In this document: positions 41,998 to 53,038 of the stretch, in pieces
Numbering within the stretch: position 1 is the first letter of the stretch
How the letters are laid out: each line of letters opens with the position of its first letter
From: Buchnera aphidicola (Rhopalosiphum padi)
GTDB lineage: Bacteria; Pseudomonadota; Gammaproteobacteria; Enterobacterales; Enterobacteriaceae
Reading direction: 5' to 3'
Assembly (NCBI RefSeq): GCF_005080845.1
Contig: NZ_CP034858.1
Span: forward strand, 248,001 to 312,000
Length of the DNA stretch: 64,000 bases
Program-made: the position numbers and the translations under genes
The notes under the pieces: model-generated
The model's database searches: none
Told to the model about the DNA's origin: nothing
Seen by the model: only the letters and a program-made list of their open reading frames with translations

Positions 41998-42152
41998 TTT
42001 AATATTTTTTTAAGAAATAAAAATAATTATTTTCAATATAATTTATTTTTAATGATTTATTTAATCGTATATTTGGATGTTTTTAACAAAAAAATTTAAA
42101 AAAATTAATTTATGAATTTTTTTACAATTTTTAAAAATTAGGAATATAAAAT

Positions 42153-43523
42153 ATGGAGTTGAATTCATTAACAGCTGTTTCTCCAATTGATGGTCGATAT
42201 TCTAATTCTACTAAGTTATTACGAAATATTTTTAGTGAATTTAGCTTTTTAAAGTATCGTCTTAATGTAGAGATTCAATGGTTAAAAAAAATAATTAATA
42301 TGCATCAAATACCAGAGATTAAAAATATAGAAAAATCAGATATATTATTTCTTGATAGTATTTTTGAAAAATTTGATGAAAAAGATGCTATATCTATTAA
42401 AAATATAGAAAAAGAAACTAATCACGATATTAAAGCATTAGAATATTTTTTAAGAAATAAAATCTCTCAATCAAAAAAATTATCACCATTTTTAGAATTT
42501 GTACATTTTTTGTGTACTTCAGAAGATATAAATAATGTAGCATATGCGCTAATGATAAAAAATGCTCGTGATGAAATTATTTTACCGTTATGGAAAAAGA
42601 TAATTGAATTTTTAAAAAACGCCTCTTTTCAATATAAAGATATTCCATTATTATCTTTAACCCATGGACAACCAGCTACTCCATCTACTATGGGAAAAGA
42701 GATGGTTAATTTTTACTATCGCATGCAACGTCAATATCATAAATTAAAAAAAATAGAAATATTAGGCAAAATAAATGGCACTACTGGAAACTACAATGCG
42801 CATTTGGTAGCCTACCCACAAGTTAATTGGCATGCAGTAAGCAAAGAATTCATAACATCACTTGGCATTTCTTGGAATCCATATACGACACAAATAGAAC
42901 CACATGACTATATTGCAGAATTTTTTGGATGTATGTCTCTTTTTAATAATATATTAATTGATTTCAATCGTGACATTTGGGGGTATATTTCGCTTAATTA
43001 TTTCAAACAAAAATCAGTAGATCAAGAAATAGGTTCTTCTATTATGCCTCATAAAATTAATCCTATTGATTTTGAAAATTCTGAAGGTAATTTAGGATTA
43101 TCAAATGCTTTAATGAACCATATGATAAACAAATTACCGATTTCTAGATGGCAACGTGATTTAAGTGACTCCACTGTTTTAAGAAATATAGGAGTGGCGT
43201 TTTCATATTCTATTATTGCATATCATTCAGTTTTATCTGGAACAAATAAATTAAAAATTAATACTTCACAACTATTAAAAAATTTAAACAAAAATTGGTC
43301 AGTTTTATCTGAAGCAATTCAAACTGTTATGCGTCGTTATAAAATTGAAAACGCATACGAAAAATTAAAAAAATTAACTCGAGGAAAAGAAATAAAGAAA
43401 ATTGATATACATAAATTTATTGAAAAATTAAATATTCCAAAGATAGAAAAAGAACGTTTAAAAAAAATCTCTCCATCCAATTATATTGGAGCAGCTAGTC
43501 AAATTATTAATGAAATAAAGTAA
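42153..43523 (+). CDS. purB: Adenylosuccinate lyase
   Basis: Two steps of purine synthesis (SAICAR to AICAR; adenylosuccinate to AMP). 456 residues, as in E. coli. His171 in THGQPATPSTMG, and the fumarase-superfamily signature GSSIMPHKINP with the catalytic serine. N-terminus LTAVSPIDGRYSN is near-identical. AGGAATATAAA precedes the ATG. Confidence 0.97.
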   Translation: MELNSLTAVSPIDGRYSNSTKLLRNIFSEFSFLKYRLNVEIQWLKKIINMHQIPEIKNIEKSDILFLDSIFEKFDEKDAISIKNIEKETNHDIKALEYFLRNKISQSKKLSPFLEFVHFLCTSEDINNVAYALMIKNARDEIILPLWKKIIEFLKNASFQYKDIPLLSLTHGQPATPSTMGKEMVNFYYRMQRQYHKLKKIEILGKINGTTGNYNAHLVAYPQVNWHAVSKEFITSLGISWNPYTTQIEPHDYIAEFFGCMSLFNNILIDFNRDIWGYISLNYFKQKSVDQEIGSSIMPHKINPIDFENSEGNLGLSNALMNHMINKLPISRWQRDLSDSTVLRNIGVAFSYSIIAYHSVLSGTNKLKINTSQLLKNLNKNWSVLSEAIQTVMRRYKIENAYEKLKKLTRGKEIKKIDIHKFIEKLNIPKIEKERLKKISPSNYIGAASQIINEIK

Positions 43524-43567
43524 ATATATTATTTATGTATTTATCTTTTAATTTTAAGGAATTTTTT

Positions 43568-44197
43568 TTGGTAACATTAGAAATACTAATTCTTTCTATT
43601 ATATTACTGATGGGATGCAATAATTATTTAAATGTAAAAAAAAATACAGCAAATAATTATTCTTTTTTAAATAAAAAAAATATAGAAAAAACCATTCATA
43701 ACTGGAATTTTCTTATTAAGAAAGCATCAAATAAATATAATGTTGAAGAAAAATTAATTAAATCTATTATTTATGCTGAGTCTTCTGGTAATCCTTATGC
43801 TAAAAGTGAATCAAATGCAATTGGTTTGATGCAAATAAAACCGTCTGCAGCAGGTCTAGAAATATATCGTTTAAATGGGAAAAAAGGTCAACCTTCTGTT
43901 AAAGAATTATATAATCCTAAAATAAATATTAATATTGGTACCTCTTATATAAATTTATTACAAAAAAAAAATTTATTTGGTATAAAAAATAAGGAAATAA
44001 TGAGATATGCAACCATTGTTGCATATGTTAATGGAACGAGTGCATTATTAAAAATATTTTCTAAAAATAGAAATAAAGCAATAAAAATAATAAATTCTAT
44101 GACAGTAAAAACATTTTTTAAATATGTAAAAAAACACCCATCAATACAGGCTTCACAATATTTAGAAAAAGTAATAAGAATTTATAATTTAATTTAA
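43568..44197 (+). CDS. emtA: Membrane-bound lytic transglycosylase EmtA (MltE)
   Basis: Endo-acting lytic transglycosylase cutting peptidoglycan at the outer membrane. From the TTG at 43568, with TAAGGA eight bases upstream, the protein is 209 residues and has a lipoprotein signal with lipobox LMGC (Cys17), the same layout as E. coli (Cys16). An ATG at 43535 would make an 11-residue longer leader without a ribosome site. Catalytic Glu61 in IIYAESSGNPYAKS, then SNAIGLMQIKPSAAG and VVAYVNG-type motif IVAYVNGTSALL. Lies 44 bases after purB; not its E. coli neighbour. Confidence 0.9.
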   Translation: MVTLEILILSIILLMGCNNYLNVKKNTANNYSFLNKKNIEKTIHNWNFLIKKASNKYNVEEKLIKSIIYAESSGNPYAKSESNAIGLMQIKPSAAGLEIYRLNGKKGQPSVKELYNPKININIGTSYINLLQKKNLFGIKNKEIMRYATIVAYVNGTSALLKIFSKNRNKAIKIINSMTVKTFFKYVKKHPSIQASQYLEKVIRIYNLI

Positions 44198-44267
44198 ATA
44201 TTTTACCGTTTTTAAATATAAAAAATAGAACATTTTCACGTATATGATATATATTTGGAATATTAAA

Positions 44268-45050
44268 ATGGGCATTTTAAAAGGTAAAAAAATTTTAATA
44301 ACTGGTATATTAAATGAAAAATCAATCGCATTGGGTATTGCAAAATCAATGTATAAGCAACAAGCAGAATTAATTTTTGTTTGTCAAAACAAAAAAATAA
44401 TTAATAAAATCAAATATTTAATTCAACCAATTAATCATAATACTATTTTCTTTTGTGATGTATCTCATGATGAAAACATTAAAGAACTATTTTTTAATAT
44501 AAAAAAAGTTTGGGAGAATTTTGATGGATTAATTCATTCTATTGCTTATTGTCCTAAAAAACAAATGCATGAAGATTTTATTGAAGGTAGTAATAGAGAA
44601 TCCTTTAATATATGCCACGAAATTAGTTCATATAGTTTCTTAAGCATGGTAAGAGAATGTAAAAATATGTTAAATAAATTTTCCTCCTTAGTAACATTAT
44701 CTTATTTAGGTTCACAAAAAATAGTGTCTAATTATAATATGATGGGTTTAGCAAAATCTTCCTTAGAAGCAAATGTTCGCTATATGGCTCATTCATTAGG
44801 TAAAAAAAATATTAGAGTTAACGTTATTTCTTCTGGACCCATTAAAACTGTATCTTCTTATCAAATTAAAAATTTTGAAAAAATAAAAAAAATACACAAG
44901 TCTTTATCTTTAACAAAAAATCATGTTACTAGCGAAGAAATAGGAAACGTTGCATCTTTTTTATGCTCTGATTTATCTATTGGAATTACTGGTTCAATTA
45001 TTAATGTTGACCATGGTTTTCATTTAAACGGAATAGGTTCTATTATTTAA
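44268..45050 (+). CDS. fabI: Enoyl-ACP reductase FabI
   Basis: NADH-dependent last step of fatty acid elongation. 260 residues from the ATG at 44268 (GGA 9 bases upstream; E. coli 262). Tyr146 (TLSYLG), Tyr156 and Lys163 (NYNMMGLAK) are at the E. coli positions. Position 93 is Ala in SIAYCP where E. coli has Gly, the residue changed in triclosan-resistant mutants. The frame extends to 44244, but the extra eight residues are not conserved. Confidence 0.96.
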   Translation: MGILKGKKILITGILNEKSIALGIAKSMYKQQAELIFVCQNKKIINKIKYLIQPINHNTIFFCDVSHDENIKELFFNIKKVWENFDGLIHSIAYCPKKQMHEDFIEGSNRESFNICHEISSYSFLSMVRECKNMLNKFSSLVTLSYLGSQKIVSNYNMMGLAKSSLEANVRYMAHSLGKKNIRVNVISSGPIKTVSSYQIKNFEKIKKIHKSLSLTKNHVTSEEIGNVASFLCSDLSIGITGSIINVDHGFHLNGIGSII

Positions 45051-45238
45051 ACAAAAAATTTTTGTACATATTTTTTCATTTTACTAATTTAAAATTTAAC
45101 TTTAAATTGATTTGATAAATATAATATTAATTTTCATTGAAATTTTTAATAAAATTTATCTATGATATTATTCAAATAAGTTATATATTAAAATTATTAA
45201 TTATTTATTTTCTACTATGGTAATTAGGTAGTATTATT

Positions 45239-47179
45239 ATGTTCCAAAACAATCCATTACTTGCACAATTAAAAAAAAATCTACATGCTAAAACACCACG
45301 GGTTGAAGGAATAGTAAAAAGTACTGAAAGAGGATTTGGGTTTTTAGAAGTTGATGCACAAAAAAGTTATTTTATACCTCCTAAAAATATGAAAAATGTT
45401 ATGCATGGAGATAAAATATTAGCTTTGTTAAAAGTGGAAAAAGATCGTGAAATAGCTGAACCTGAAAAATTAATTGAATCTTTTTTAAATCGATTTGTAG
45501 GGAAAATTGAAAAAAAAGACAATAAATTGTTCATTTTACCAGACTATCCATTTTTAAAAGACTTTATATTATGCCGAATTAAAAAAAATTGTATTGATAT
45601 TTTTGAGACAGGGGATTGGGCCGTAGCGAAATTAATTAAACATAAACTTAACGGAAATCATATATTTTATGCTGAATTAGTTGAAGAAATAGTTAAGGCA
45701 AATAATCCACTTATACCATGGTGGGTAACTTTATCACGTCATAATCTTGAGAGAAAAGCACCTACAATAGAAAAAGATGATCTTATTCTGAAAGATCGTT
45801 CTGATAGAAAGGATTTAACTCATTGTAACTTTATTACAATAGATAATTTTAATACAAAAGATATTGATGACGCTCTTTTTATTAAAGAAAATAATGATGG
45901 CAGTTTTTGTTTAACTGTAGCTATTGCAGATCCGACTTCTTACATAAAAAGTGGTAGTAAATTAGATATCATTGCTGCAAAACGAGGATTTACAAATTAT
46001 TTACCAGGTTTCAATGTTCCTATGTTACCTCGCAATTTATCAGAAGATATGTGTTCTTTAAATCCCAACGAACGCCGTCCAGTATTAGCATGTCGTATTA
46101 ATGTTTTAAAAAACGGAAATATTTGTAATAAAATTAATTTTTTTTTAGCATGGATTAAATCAAAATCAAAATTATCTTATGACAATGTATCAGATTGGAT
46201 TGAAAAAACAGGTTCATGGAAGCCAGAAACAAAATTAATTGAAAATCAAATATTGCTTTTACATCGTTTATGTTTATTACGTATAAAATGGCGAGCATTA
46301 AATTCTGTATTATTTAAAGATAGTTTGGAATATAGATTTCAATTTTCTGACACTGGAATTGTAGAAGATGTTGTTGTAGAAAAAAGACGTATTGCACATA
46401 AAATTATCGAAGAATCAATGATAATAGCAAATATATCTGCTGCCAATTTTTTATCAAAAAACCTGGGATTTGGAATATATAATACACATACTGGTTTTGA
46501 TTTTATTAATGCTGAAAACGTCGTTTCTTTTTTAGAAAAATATAACTTAAAATTTACTGTAAAAGAAATAATTACATTAAAAGGATTTTGTAATCTTAGA
46601 CGTGTTTTAAATATATTATCTAATAATTATGTTAATAGCCGTATTCGTCGTTATCAATCTTTTGGAGATTTTAGTATTACCCCAGGTCCTCATTTTGCAT
46701 TAGGTCTTTCAGAGTATGCTACTTGGACATCTCCTATTCGAAAATACAGTGATATGATTAATCATCGTTTATTAAAATCTATTATTAATAAAGATAAAAA
46801 TATTACTAAGCCCAGTGAAGATATAAAATTAAGAATTAGTGAGCAGAAACGTCGTAATAGAATTGCAGAAAGAGATGTGTCAGATTGGCTTTACACCTTA
46901 CTTCTACAAAAAAAAGAATATAAAAATAAAAAATTTAATGCTGAAATTACAGATGTTTCTAGAAGTGGAATAAGAGCTAAATTATTAGAAAACGGTGCAA
47001 ATGTATTTATTCCTGCTTTATTTTTACATCCTGTTAGAGAAGAATTAATTTTTAGTCAAGAAACAGGAAAAGTCTTTATTAAAGGTATTTTACACTATAA
47101 AGTATCTGATTTAATACAAGTTATTCTTTCAGAGATTCGATTACAAACACGCAGTATTATTGCACGACTTGATAATTAA
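45239..47179 (+). CDS. rnb: Exoribonuclease II
   Basis: Processive 3'-5' RNase. 646 residues (E. coli 644). Two cold-shock domains (FGFLEVDAQKSYFIPP), RNB domain with the acid cluster TIDNFNTKDIDDALF, GFNVPMLPRNLSEDMCSL, TWTSPIRKYSDMINHRLL, and a C-terminal S1 domain ending TRSIIAR. In E. coli fabI and rnb are also near each other. Confidence 0.97.
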   Translation: MFQNNPLLAQLKKNLHAKTPRVEGIVKSTERGFGFLEVDAQKSYFIPPKNMKNVMHGDKILALLKVEKDREIAEPEKLIESFLNRFVGKIEKKDNKLFILPDYPFLKDFILCRIKKNCIDIFETGDWAVAKLIKHKLNGNHIFYAELVEEIVKANNPLIPWWVTLSRHNLERKAPTIEKDDLILKDRSDRKDLTHCNFITIDNFNTKDIDDALFIKENNDGSFCLTVAIADPTSYIKSGSKLDIIAAKRGFTNYLPGFNVPMLPRNLSEDMCSLNPNERRPVLACRINVLKNGNICNKINFFLAWIKSKSKLSYDNVSDWIEKTGSWKPETKLIENQILLLHRLCLLRIKWRALNSVLFKDSLEYRFQFSDTGIVEDVVVEKRRIAHKIIEESMIIANISAANFLSKNLGFGIYNTHTGFDFINAENVVSFLEKYNLKFTVKEIITLKGFCNLRRVLNILSNNYVNSRIRRYQSFGDFSITPGPHFALGLSEYATWTSPIRKYSDMINHRLLKSIINKDKNITKPSEDIKLRISEQKRRNRIAERDVSDWLYTLLLQKKEYKNKKFNAEITDVSRSGIRAKLLENGANVFIPALFLHPVREELIFSQETGKVFIKGILHYKVSDLIQVILSEIRLQTRSIIARLDN

Positions 47180-47352
47180 ATACTAACATTAATAATGTTT
47201 AAATAATTTTTAATTAAATTTATATACAAAAATATATTTTTTATATTATCTCAGTTCTTTGAGCTAATATTTTTTTAATAATTTTATTATATTAAACATT
47301 GCTGTTATTTTAATGTAATTAAAAGAAATTCAATATAAATTAAGAGTATAAT

Positions 47353-47988
47353 ATGCATATTTCAATGTTTGATTTTTCTATATATATAAAATTTTTTGTA
47401 AGTTTATGTGCTTTAGTTAATCCAATTGGAATGATTCCTATATTTACAACTATGACTAATAATCAATCTAATCTGGAACGAAAAAAAACTAATTTAATTG
47501 CTAATTTTTCTGCTTTTCTAATTTTGTTAATATCTTTATTTTTAGGTAATAGCATTTTAAATGCTTTTGGCATATCTATTAATTCATTTCGTATAGCAGG
47601 AGGAATACTGATTATTGGTATTGCTTTTTCTATGATTAGTGGAAAATTTACAAAAAATAAAAAAACAAGTACAGAAGAAAATCAAGAAAACATAAGTGTT
47701 GTACCTTTAGCCATGCCATTAATTGCAGGACCTGGAGCAATCAGTTCAACTATTGTTTGGAGTACTTATTATTCTACTTGGATCAATTTTTTAGGGTGTA
47801 GTATAGCTATTTTTTTATTTTCATGTGTTTGCTGGTTATGTTTTCGAGCTGCTCCATGCGTGGTTGAAATATTAGGAAAAACAGGTATTAATATTATTAC
47901 ACGTATTATGGGTTTATTACTAATGTCTTTAGGAATAGAGTTTCTTAGTATTGGAATAAAGTCTATTTTTTCTGAACTACTACATTAG
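47353..47988 (+). CDS. ychE: MarC/YchE-family integral membrane protein
   Basis: Six-segment membrane protein of the MarC family (UPF0056); function not established. 211 residues (E. coli YchE 215). Conserved FFVSLCALVNPIGMIPIF, FRIAGGILIIGIAFSMISGK, PLAMPLIAGPGAISSTIVW and ITRIMGLLLMSLGIEF. The match is closer to YchE than to MarC. Retention in a reduced genome suggests a useful transport or membrane role, which is inference. Confidence 0.9.
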   Translation: MHISMFDFSIYIKFFVSLCALVNPIGMIPIFTTMTNNQSNLERKKTNLIANFSAFLILLISLFLGNSILNAFGISINSFRIAGGILIIGIAFSMISGKFTKNKKTSTEENQENISVVPLAMPLIAGPGAISSTIVWSTYYSTWINFLGCSIAIFLFSCVCWLCFRAAPCVVEILGKTGINIITRIMGLLLMSLGIEFLSIGIKSIFSELLH

Positions 47989-48055
47989 TAATGTACTAAA
48001 ATTAATATTTTTTATTTTATTTAGTATTTTTTGAATAAAAAATTGGATTTTCTTA

Positions 48056-48706
48056 TTGAATAATAAAATTATTTTTTTTCGCAATTTCGGTTTAAAACAT
48101 TGGATTGAAATGTTTAATAAAATGCATTTCTTTACAAAAACACGTGATATTTATACATTTGACGAAATTTGGTTTTTAGAACATTATCCAATTTTTACTC
48201 AAGGTTTGTTAAATAAAAGAAATATAACTACATCTAATGATAATATTCTTCACGATATTCCAGTAGTAACTACAGATAGAGGTGGTCAAATTACATATCA
48301 TGGTCCTGGACAACAAATATTATATTTTTTAATTGATTTAAAACGTCGAAAAGTTACTATTCGTGATCTTATAAATATAATGCATAATTTAATAATAGAA
48401 ACTCTAGATTATTTTTCTATTAAATCAAATGTTAAAAAAAACTCTCCTGGAGTTTATATAAATAATAAAAAAATATGTTCGTTAGGGTTAAGAGTAAAAA
48501 AAGGATTTACATTGCATGGTTTATCATTAAATGTTCATATGGATTTAACACCATTTAATTATATTCATCCTTGTGGTGATGTTGATATGAAAATGACACA
48601 AATTAAAGAATTTAATACTTTTTTAACATTAAAAGATATTCGTTTAATTTTAATTAAAAAACTATCTCAATTATTAAATGTTTCAATTATTGAAAAAAAA
48701 TTTTAA
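48056..48706 (+). CDS. lipB: Octanoyl-ACP:protein octanoyltransferase LipB
   Basis: Attaches octanoate to lipoyl domains. 216 residues (E. coli 213). Starts at TTG (48056); no upstream in-frame ATG fits. Active-site Lys139 in NNKKICSLGLR and Cys173 in HPCGDVDMKM; also DRGGQITYHGPGQQ. lipA follows after 126 bases, so lipoate assembly is clustered, though ybeD between them in E. coli is missing. Confidence 0.95.
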   Translation: MNNKIIFFRNFGLKHWIEMFNKMHFFTKTRDIYTFDEIWFLEHYPIFTQGLLNKRNITTSNDNILHDIPVVTTDRGGQITYHGPGQQILYFLIDLKRRKVTIRDLINIMHNLIIETLDYFSIKSNVKKNSPGVYINNKKICSLGLRVKKGFTLHGLSLNVHMDLTPFNYIHPCGDVDMKMTQIKEFNTFLTLKDIRLILIKKLSQLLNVSIIEKKF

Positions 48707-48832
48707 TATTAATAATAATTCTTAGAAAGAATTATATTTTTTAATAAAAAATATAAAATTTTTGTTAAATAATTATTTTTAAGTTAATAACTATAATAGA
48801 AATTAATATTTCTAATCGAGACAATTCATTTT

Positions 48833-49789
48833 ATGAATAAAAAAAAACATTCTTTATTTAAAATTATAAAAGAAAATAAAATATTAAATATTATTCCTAC
48901 TAAAAATTTTTCTAAAAAAACAACAAAACTCAGCAAACCTAATTGGATAAAAGTTAAAATACCTGTTGATACATCTCGTATTCGTAAAATAAAAAATGCT
49001 TTACGTAAAAATAATTTGTATTCTGTTTGTGAAGAAGCTAATTGTCCAAATTTACCAGAATGCTTTAATCATGGAACTGCAACGTTTATGATTCTTGGAT
49101 CAAAATGTACTCGTAATTGTCCATTTTGTGCAGTTTCTCATGGTATACCTAACTCTTTAAATGTAGAAGAACCAAACAATTTAGCAAAAACTGTATTTGA
49201 TATGGGTATTGATTATGTAGTAATTACTTCAGTTGTAAGAGATGATTTATATGATGGAGGCGCTCAACATTTTGTTAATTGCATTAAATCAATTAGAAAA
49301 AAGAATCAAGTTAAAATTGAAATATTAGTTCCTGACTTCAGAGGAAGAGTTGAATTAATTTTAAAAATTTTTAATTCAGGATTGCCTGATGTTTTTAATC
49401 ATAATATAGAAAACGTTCCTCGTCTTTATAAAAAAATACGTCCTGGGGCTAATTATAAAAAATCGTTATTTTTATTAGAGTCCTTCAAGAAAAAATATTT
49501 TGAAATTCCTACAAAATCAGGTTTAATGTTAGGATTAGGTGAAAAAGATATAGAAATCATTCAAGTAATGAAAGATCTTTATTCAAGTGGTGTTACATTA
49601 TTGACAATAGGACAATATCTTCAACCTAGTATTAATCATATTCCAGTACAACGTTATATACCGCTTTCAGAATTTGAAAATATAAAAAAAGAAGCATTAT
49701 CTATTGGTTTTACTAATGCATTTTGCGGACCTTTTGTTCGTTCATCATACCATGCTAGTTTTCAAACGAATTTATTTGTTAAAAAATAA
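48833..49789 (+). CDS. lipA: Lipoyl synthase LipA
   Basis: Radical SAM enzyme inserting two sulfurs into octanoyl chains. 318 residues (E. coli 321). Auxiliary cluster cysteines 66, 71, 77 ([12 protein letters not shown]) and radical SAM cysteines 92, 96, 99 (CTRNCPFC); GLMLGLGE and the C-terminal VRSSYHA with the cluster-ligating serine. The N-terminal 30 residues are lysine-rich and divergent. Confidence 0.97.
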   Translation: MNKKKHSLFKIIKENKILNIIPTKNFSKKTTKLSKPNWIKVKIPVDTSRIRKIKNALRKNNLYSVCEEANCPNLPECFNHGTATFMILGSKCTRNCPFCAVSHGIPNSLNVEEPNNLAKTVFDMGIDYVVITSVVRDDLYDGGAQHFVNCIKSIRKKNQVKIEILVPDFRGRVELILKIFNSGLPDVFNHNIENVPRLYKKIRPGANYKKSLFLLESFKKKYFEIPTKSGLMLGLGEKDIEIIQVMKDLYSSGVTLLTIGQYLQPSINHIPVQRYIPLSEFENIKKEALSIGFTNAFCGPFVRSSYHASFQTNLFVKK

Positions 49790-49903
49790 TTAATTTATTA
49801 AAAATTTCATTATTGTTTATTTTAAATGTTTTGAATATTATGTAATTAGCATCTTGATATATTGAAAAAATATATAAAAATCATTTTTAATAGAGGTCAA
49901 ATA

Positions 49904-50614
49904 GTGTTACATCCCAATCATTATAATGTTCCAAAAATTATCATTGCTTTAGATTTTTGTACTAAGAAAAAAGCTATGAAATTAGTAGATCTTCTTGATC
50001 CTTCTGTTTTTTATCTAAAAATTGGTAAAGAAATGTTTACAATTTTAGGATATAAATTTATAAAAGAATTACATAAATTGGGATTTAATATATTTCTTGA
50101 CTTAAAATTTCATGATATTCCCAATACTGTGTTTAACGCAACAAAAGCAGCTGCAGATTTGGGGGTATGGATGTTAAGTGTTCATGCATCTGGTGGTAAA
50201 AACATGCTTCTTTCAGCAAAAAAAGCTTTAAAATCTTTTAACAAAGCTCCTTTATTAATTGCTGTAACTGTATTAACTAGTTTAAAAGAAAAAGATTTAA
50301 AAGAAATTGGAATTAAAATATCATTAAAAGATTATATTTTAATATTGTCAAAATTATCTAATGAATGTGGTTTAGATGGAATTGTTTGTCCAGGAAAAGA
50401 AGCAAAAAAAATGAAATTATTATATGGAGATAAATGTAAAATTGTCACTCCAGGTATTAGATTTTCAACTGATTCTTCATTTGATCAAAAGCATATTATT
50501 ACTCCAAAAGAAGCAAAAGAATGTCAAATAGACTATATAGTTATAGGACGTTCTATTACAACTTCAAAGAATCCGATTAAAAAATTAAATTTTATAATAG
50601 AATCTATGCAATAA
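49904..50614 (+). CDS. pyrF: Orotidine 5'-phosphate decarboxylase
   Basis: Last step of UMP synthesis. I place the start at GTG 49904, seven bases after AGAGGT, giving 236 residues (E. coli 245); an in-frame TTG at 49862 would add 14 basic residues. Active site FLDLKFHDIPNT, and GVWMLSVHASGG, LLIAVTVLTS, VTPGIRFS, DYIVIGRSIT are conserved. E. coli pyrF lies in the same chromosomal region as ribA and clsA. Confidence 0.94.
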   Translation: MLHPNHYNVPKIIIALDFCTKKKAMKLVDLLDPSVFYLKIGKEMFTILGYKFIKELHKLGFNIFLDLKFHDIPNTVFNATKAAADLGVWMLSVHASGGKNMLLSAKKALKSFNKAPLLIAVTVLTSLKEKDLKEIGIKISLKDYILILSKLSNECGLDGIVCPGKEAKKMKLLYGDKCKIVTPGIRFSTDSSFDQKHIITPKEAKECQIDYIVIGRSITTSKNPIKKLNFIIESMQ

Positions 50615-50743
50615 TATTTTTAGATTAATAAATGTTTATATAAAATAAATTCTTAAGAATATTTTTTAAGAAATATGTTTCTATATGTAAACTATCAACT
50701 AATTTTTTTTTAAATAATTAAGTACAGTAAAATTGGAGAATTT

Positions 50744-51334
50744 ATGCAATTAGTTCAAATAGAAAAAGCTATTTTACCAACCCCTTGGGGAGATTTTTTG
50801 ATATTTGGTTTCGAAGAAAAAAAGAATGGAAAAAATCATATTGCTCTTGTATATGGAAATATACAAAAAAATATTCCTATTCTTGCTAGAGTACATTCTG
50901 AATGTTTAACAGGAGATGCTTTTTTTAGTTTGAGATGTGATTGTGGTATTCAATTAGAAATAGCAATGAGTAAAATTGCTTCAGAAGGAAACGGTATATT
51001 AATATATCACCGTCAAGAGGGGAGAAATATTGGTCTTCTTAATAAAATTAAAGCATATTCTTTGCAAGACAAAGGTTTAGATACTGTTGAAGCCAATCAA
51101 AAACTTGGTTTTTCTGCAGACGAAAGAGATTTTTCATTATGCGCTGATATTTTTAATATTTTGAATATAAAAAAAATTCGTCTTTTAACAAATAATCCAT
51201 TCAAAGTTAAAATGCTCATGGCATCTGGAATAGAAATTGTAGAAAGAATTCCTATTATTGTAGAAAAAAATGATAAAAATGCTCGTTATTTAAAAACTAA
51301 AGCTGAAAAAATGGGTCATTTACTATTCAAGTAA
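50744..51334 (+). CDS. ribA: GTP cyclohydrolase II
   Basis: First step of riboflavin synthesis. 196 residues, as in E. coli. Zinc ligands Cys54, Cys65 and Cys67 in [17 protein letters not shown] at E. coli positions; [17 protein letters not shown] and [16 protein letters not shown] follow. GGAGAATTT precedes the ATG. No FMN riboswitch is visible in the 129 bases upstream, as expected for this gene in enterobacteria. Confidence 0.97.
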   Translation: MQLVQIEKAILPTPWGDFLIFGFEEKKNGKNHIALVYGNIQKNIPILARVHSECLTGDAFFSLRCDCGIQLEIAMSKIASEGNGILIYHRQEGRNIGLLNKIKAYSLQDKGLDTVEANQKLGFSADERDFSLCADIFNILNIKKIRLLTNNPFKVKMLMASGIEIVERIPIIVEKNDKNARYLKTKAEKMGHLLFK

Positions 51335-51492
51335 AATTTTTTAAAAATATATATGTAATTTAATTTTTTAGTTCATGAAATATTGTTATAATAATATATA
51401 ATTATTACGTATATATTTTTTAAAAATTTTAATTTTCCCGTTAAAAAAATTTTAAATATTTTTTCTTTATTTTAAATATCATTTTAAATATC

Positions 51493-51515
51493 AGGGGTTT
51501 TTTTAATGAACCCCT
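51493..51515. terminator. Probable terminator between convergent ribA and clsA
   Basis: AGGGGTT (51493-51499) and AACCCCT (51509-51515) form a perfect 7-bp stem with a 9-base loop. On the plus strand it is followed by AAAAATTTTT rather than an immediate T run, so its strength is uncertain. It sits about 160 bases after ribA and 62 bases before the clsA stop, a suitable place to separate converging transcripts. Confidence 0.55.
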
Positions 51516-51577
51516 AAAAATTTTTGAATATCTATTTACTTATAAAAAACGTTTTTTAAAAAATTATTTTTTTAAAA

Positions 51578-53038
51578 TTATAATAATGGACTTAAAAAAT
51601 AAAAAATTTTTTCTAAAACGCGAGTCCAATATGCACGCATAGACCAAATATTTTTATCTAATAATCGAGAATTAGCAATATATTCTTTTTGTATAGAAGA
51701 TAAATTATGACTAAATTTACTATCATCAATAACTAAAGTAATTTCAAAATTTAACCATAAGCTTCTCATATCTAAATTAACAGTTCCAATTAAACTAAGT
51801 TGTTGATCAATTAATATGCTTTTACTATGTAACAATCCTTTTTTAAATTGATATATTTTTACTCCTGCTTCTAATAATTCACTAAAAAACACTCTACTTG
51901 CCCATTTAACTAGAATAGAATCATGGTACAAAGGTATAATGATACTGACTTTTACACCTCTTTGAGCGGCAGTACAAATAGCATGTAATAAATCATCACT
52001 AGGTACAAGGTATGGAGTGGTCATAATTAATTCATTTCTTGCTGAATAAATAGCAGTTAATAATGCTTGATGAATTACATTCTTAGGAAACCCTGGACCT
52101 GATGCAATCACTTGAACACTAGAGTTTTGATTACATTTTTTTTTTAACATTTCCTTACTTGGTAATTTAGGTAAAATTTTAAAACCTGTTTCAATTTCCC
52201 AATCACATGAATAAATAATGCCCATTGTTGTAGCTATAGGACCTTCTATTCTTGTCATTAAATCAATCCATTGACCTATTCCTGAAGATTGTTTAAATAA
52301 ATATGGATCTACTAGATTCATACTACCAGAATAAGAAATATAATTATCAATTAATATAATTTTTCTGTGTTGTCTTACATCTAAACGTCGTAAAAAAATT
52401 CTTATCAAACTAACTTTCAATGCTTCTACAATTTCAATTCCAGATTTTTTCATAACATTAAACCAGGGACTTCTAAAAAATTCTACACTTCCTGCTGAAT
52501 CTAACATAAGTCTACAATGTACTCCGCGTTTAGCAGAATCTATTAGAGCAACAGCTACATCATCAGCAATCCCCCCTGGTTTCCAAATATAAAACACCAT
52601 TTCAATATTTTTACGTGCTGAATAAATATCGCGTATTAAAACTTCCATGGTTTTTTTAGTATTAGTTAAAAGAGTTATATTGTTGTTTTTAATTCCAGAA
52701 ATTCCCTGTCGATGTTTACACAATTGAAATAAAGAAGTAGCTACTTCACTATTTTTTATTTGAAAGATATATTTACAAGATTTAAGTTCATTAAGATATG
52801 TATTAGATATAGACCAAATTTTTCTTGCTATTTTCTTTTGTCTTTTTCCTAAATATAACTCGCCAAAGAAAAACCAAATGGCTATTCCTATGAATGGAAG
52901 AATATAAATAGTTAAGAGCCAAGACATAGAGGAAGGTATACTACGACGTTTAATTAGAATACGATAGGTAATGTTAGCAATTAGTAACCAGTATATTAAC
53001 ACAACTAGCCATTTTATTAAATCATAGAAAATATCCAT
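51578..53038 (-). CDS. clsA: Cardiolipin synthase A
   Basis: Condenses phosphatidylglycerol to cardiolipin. 486 residues, as in E. coli. Two N-terminal membrane segments (about 5-25 and 38-58), then two phospholipase D HKD motifs: [18 protein letters not shown] and [18 protein letters not shown]. The C-terminus FYFLSPLL matches E. coli FYFFSPLL. Intact, which is noteworthy as phospholipid synthesis genes are few in such genomes. Confidence 0.97.
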   Translation of the reverse strand: MDIFYDLIKWLVVLIYWLLIANITYRILIKRRSIPSSMSWLLTIYILPFIGIAIWFFFGELYLGKRQKKIARKIWSISNTYLNELKSCKYIFQIKNSEVATSLFQLCKHRQGISGIKNNNITLLTNTKKTMEVLIRDIYSARKNIEMVFYIWKPGGIADDVAVALIDSAKRGVHCRLMLDSAGSVEFFRSPWFNVMKKSGIEIVEALKVSLIRIFLRRLDVRQHRKIILIDNYISYSGSMNLVDPYLFKQSSGIGQWIDLMTRIEGPIATTMGIIYSCDWEIETGFKILPKLPSKEMLKKKCNQNSSVQVIASGPGFPKNVIHQALLTAIYSARNELIMTTPYLVPSDDLLHAICTAAQRGVKVSIIIPLYHDSILVKWASRVFFSELLEAGVKIYQFKKGLLHSKSILIDQQLSLIGTVNLDMRSLWLNFEITLVIDDSKFSHNLSSIQKEYIANSRLLDKNIWSMRAYWTRVLEKIFYFLSPLL

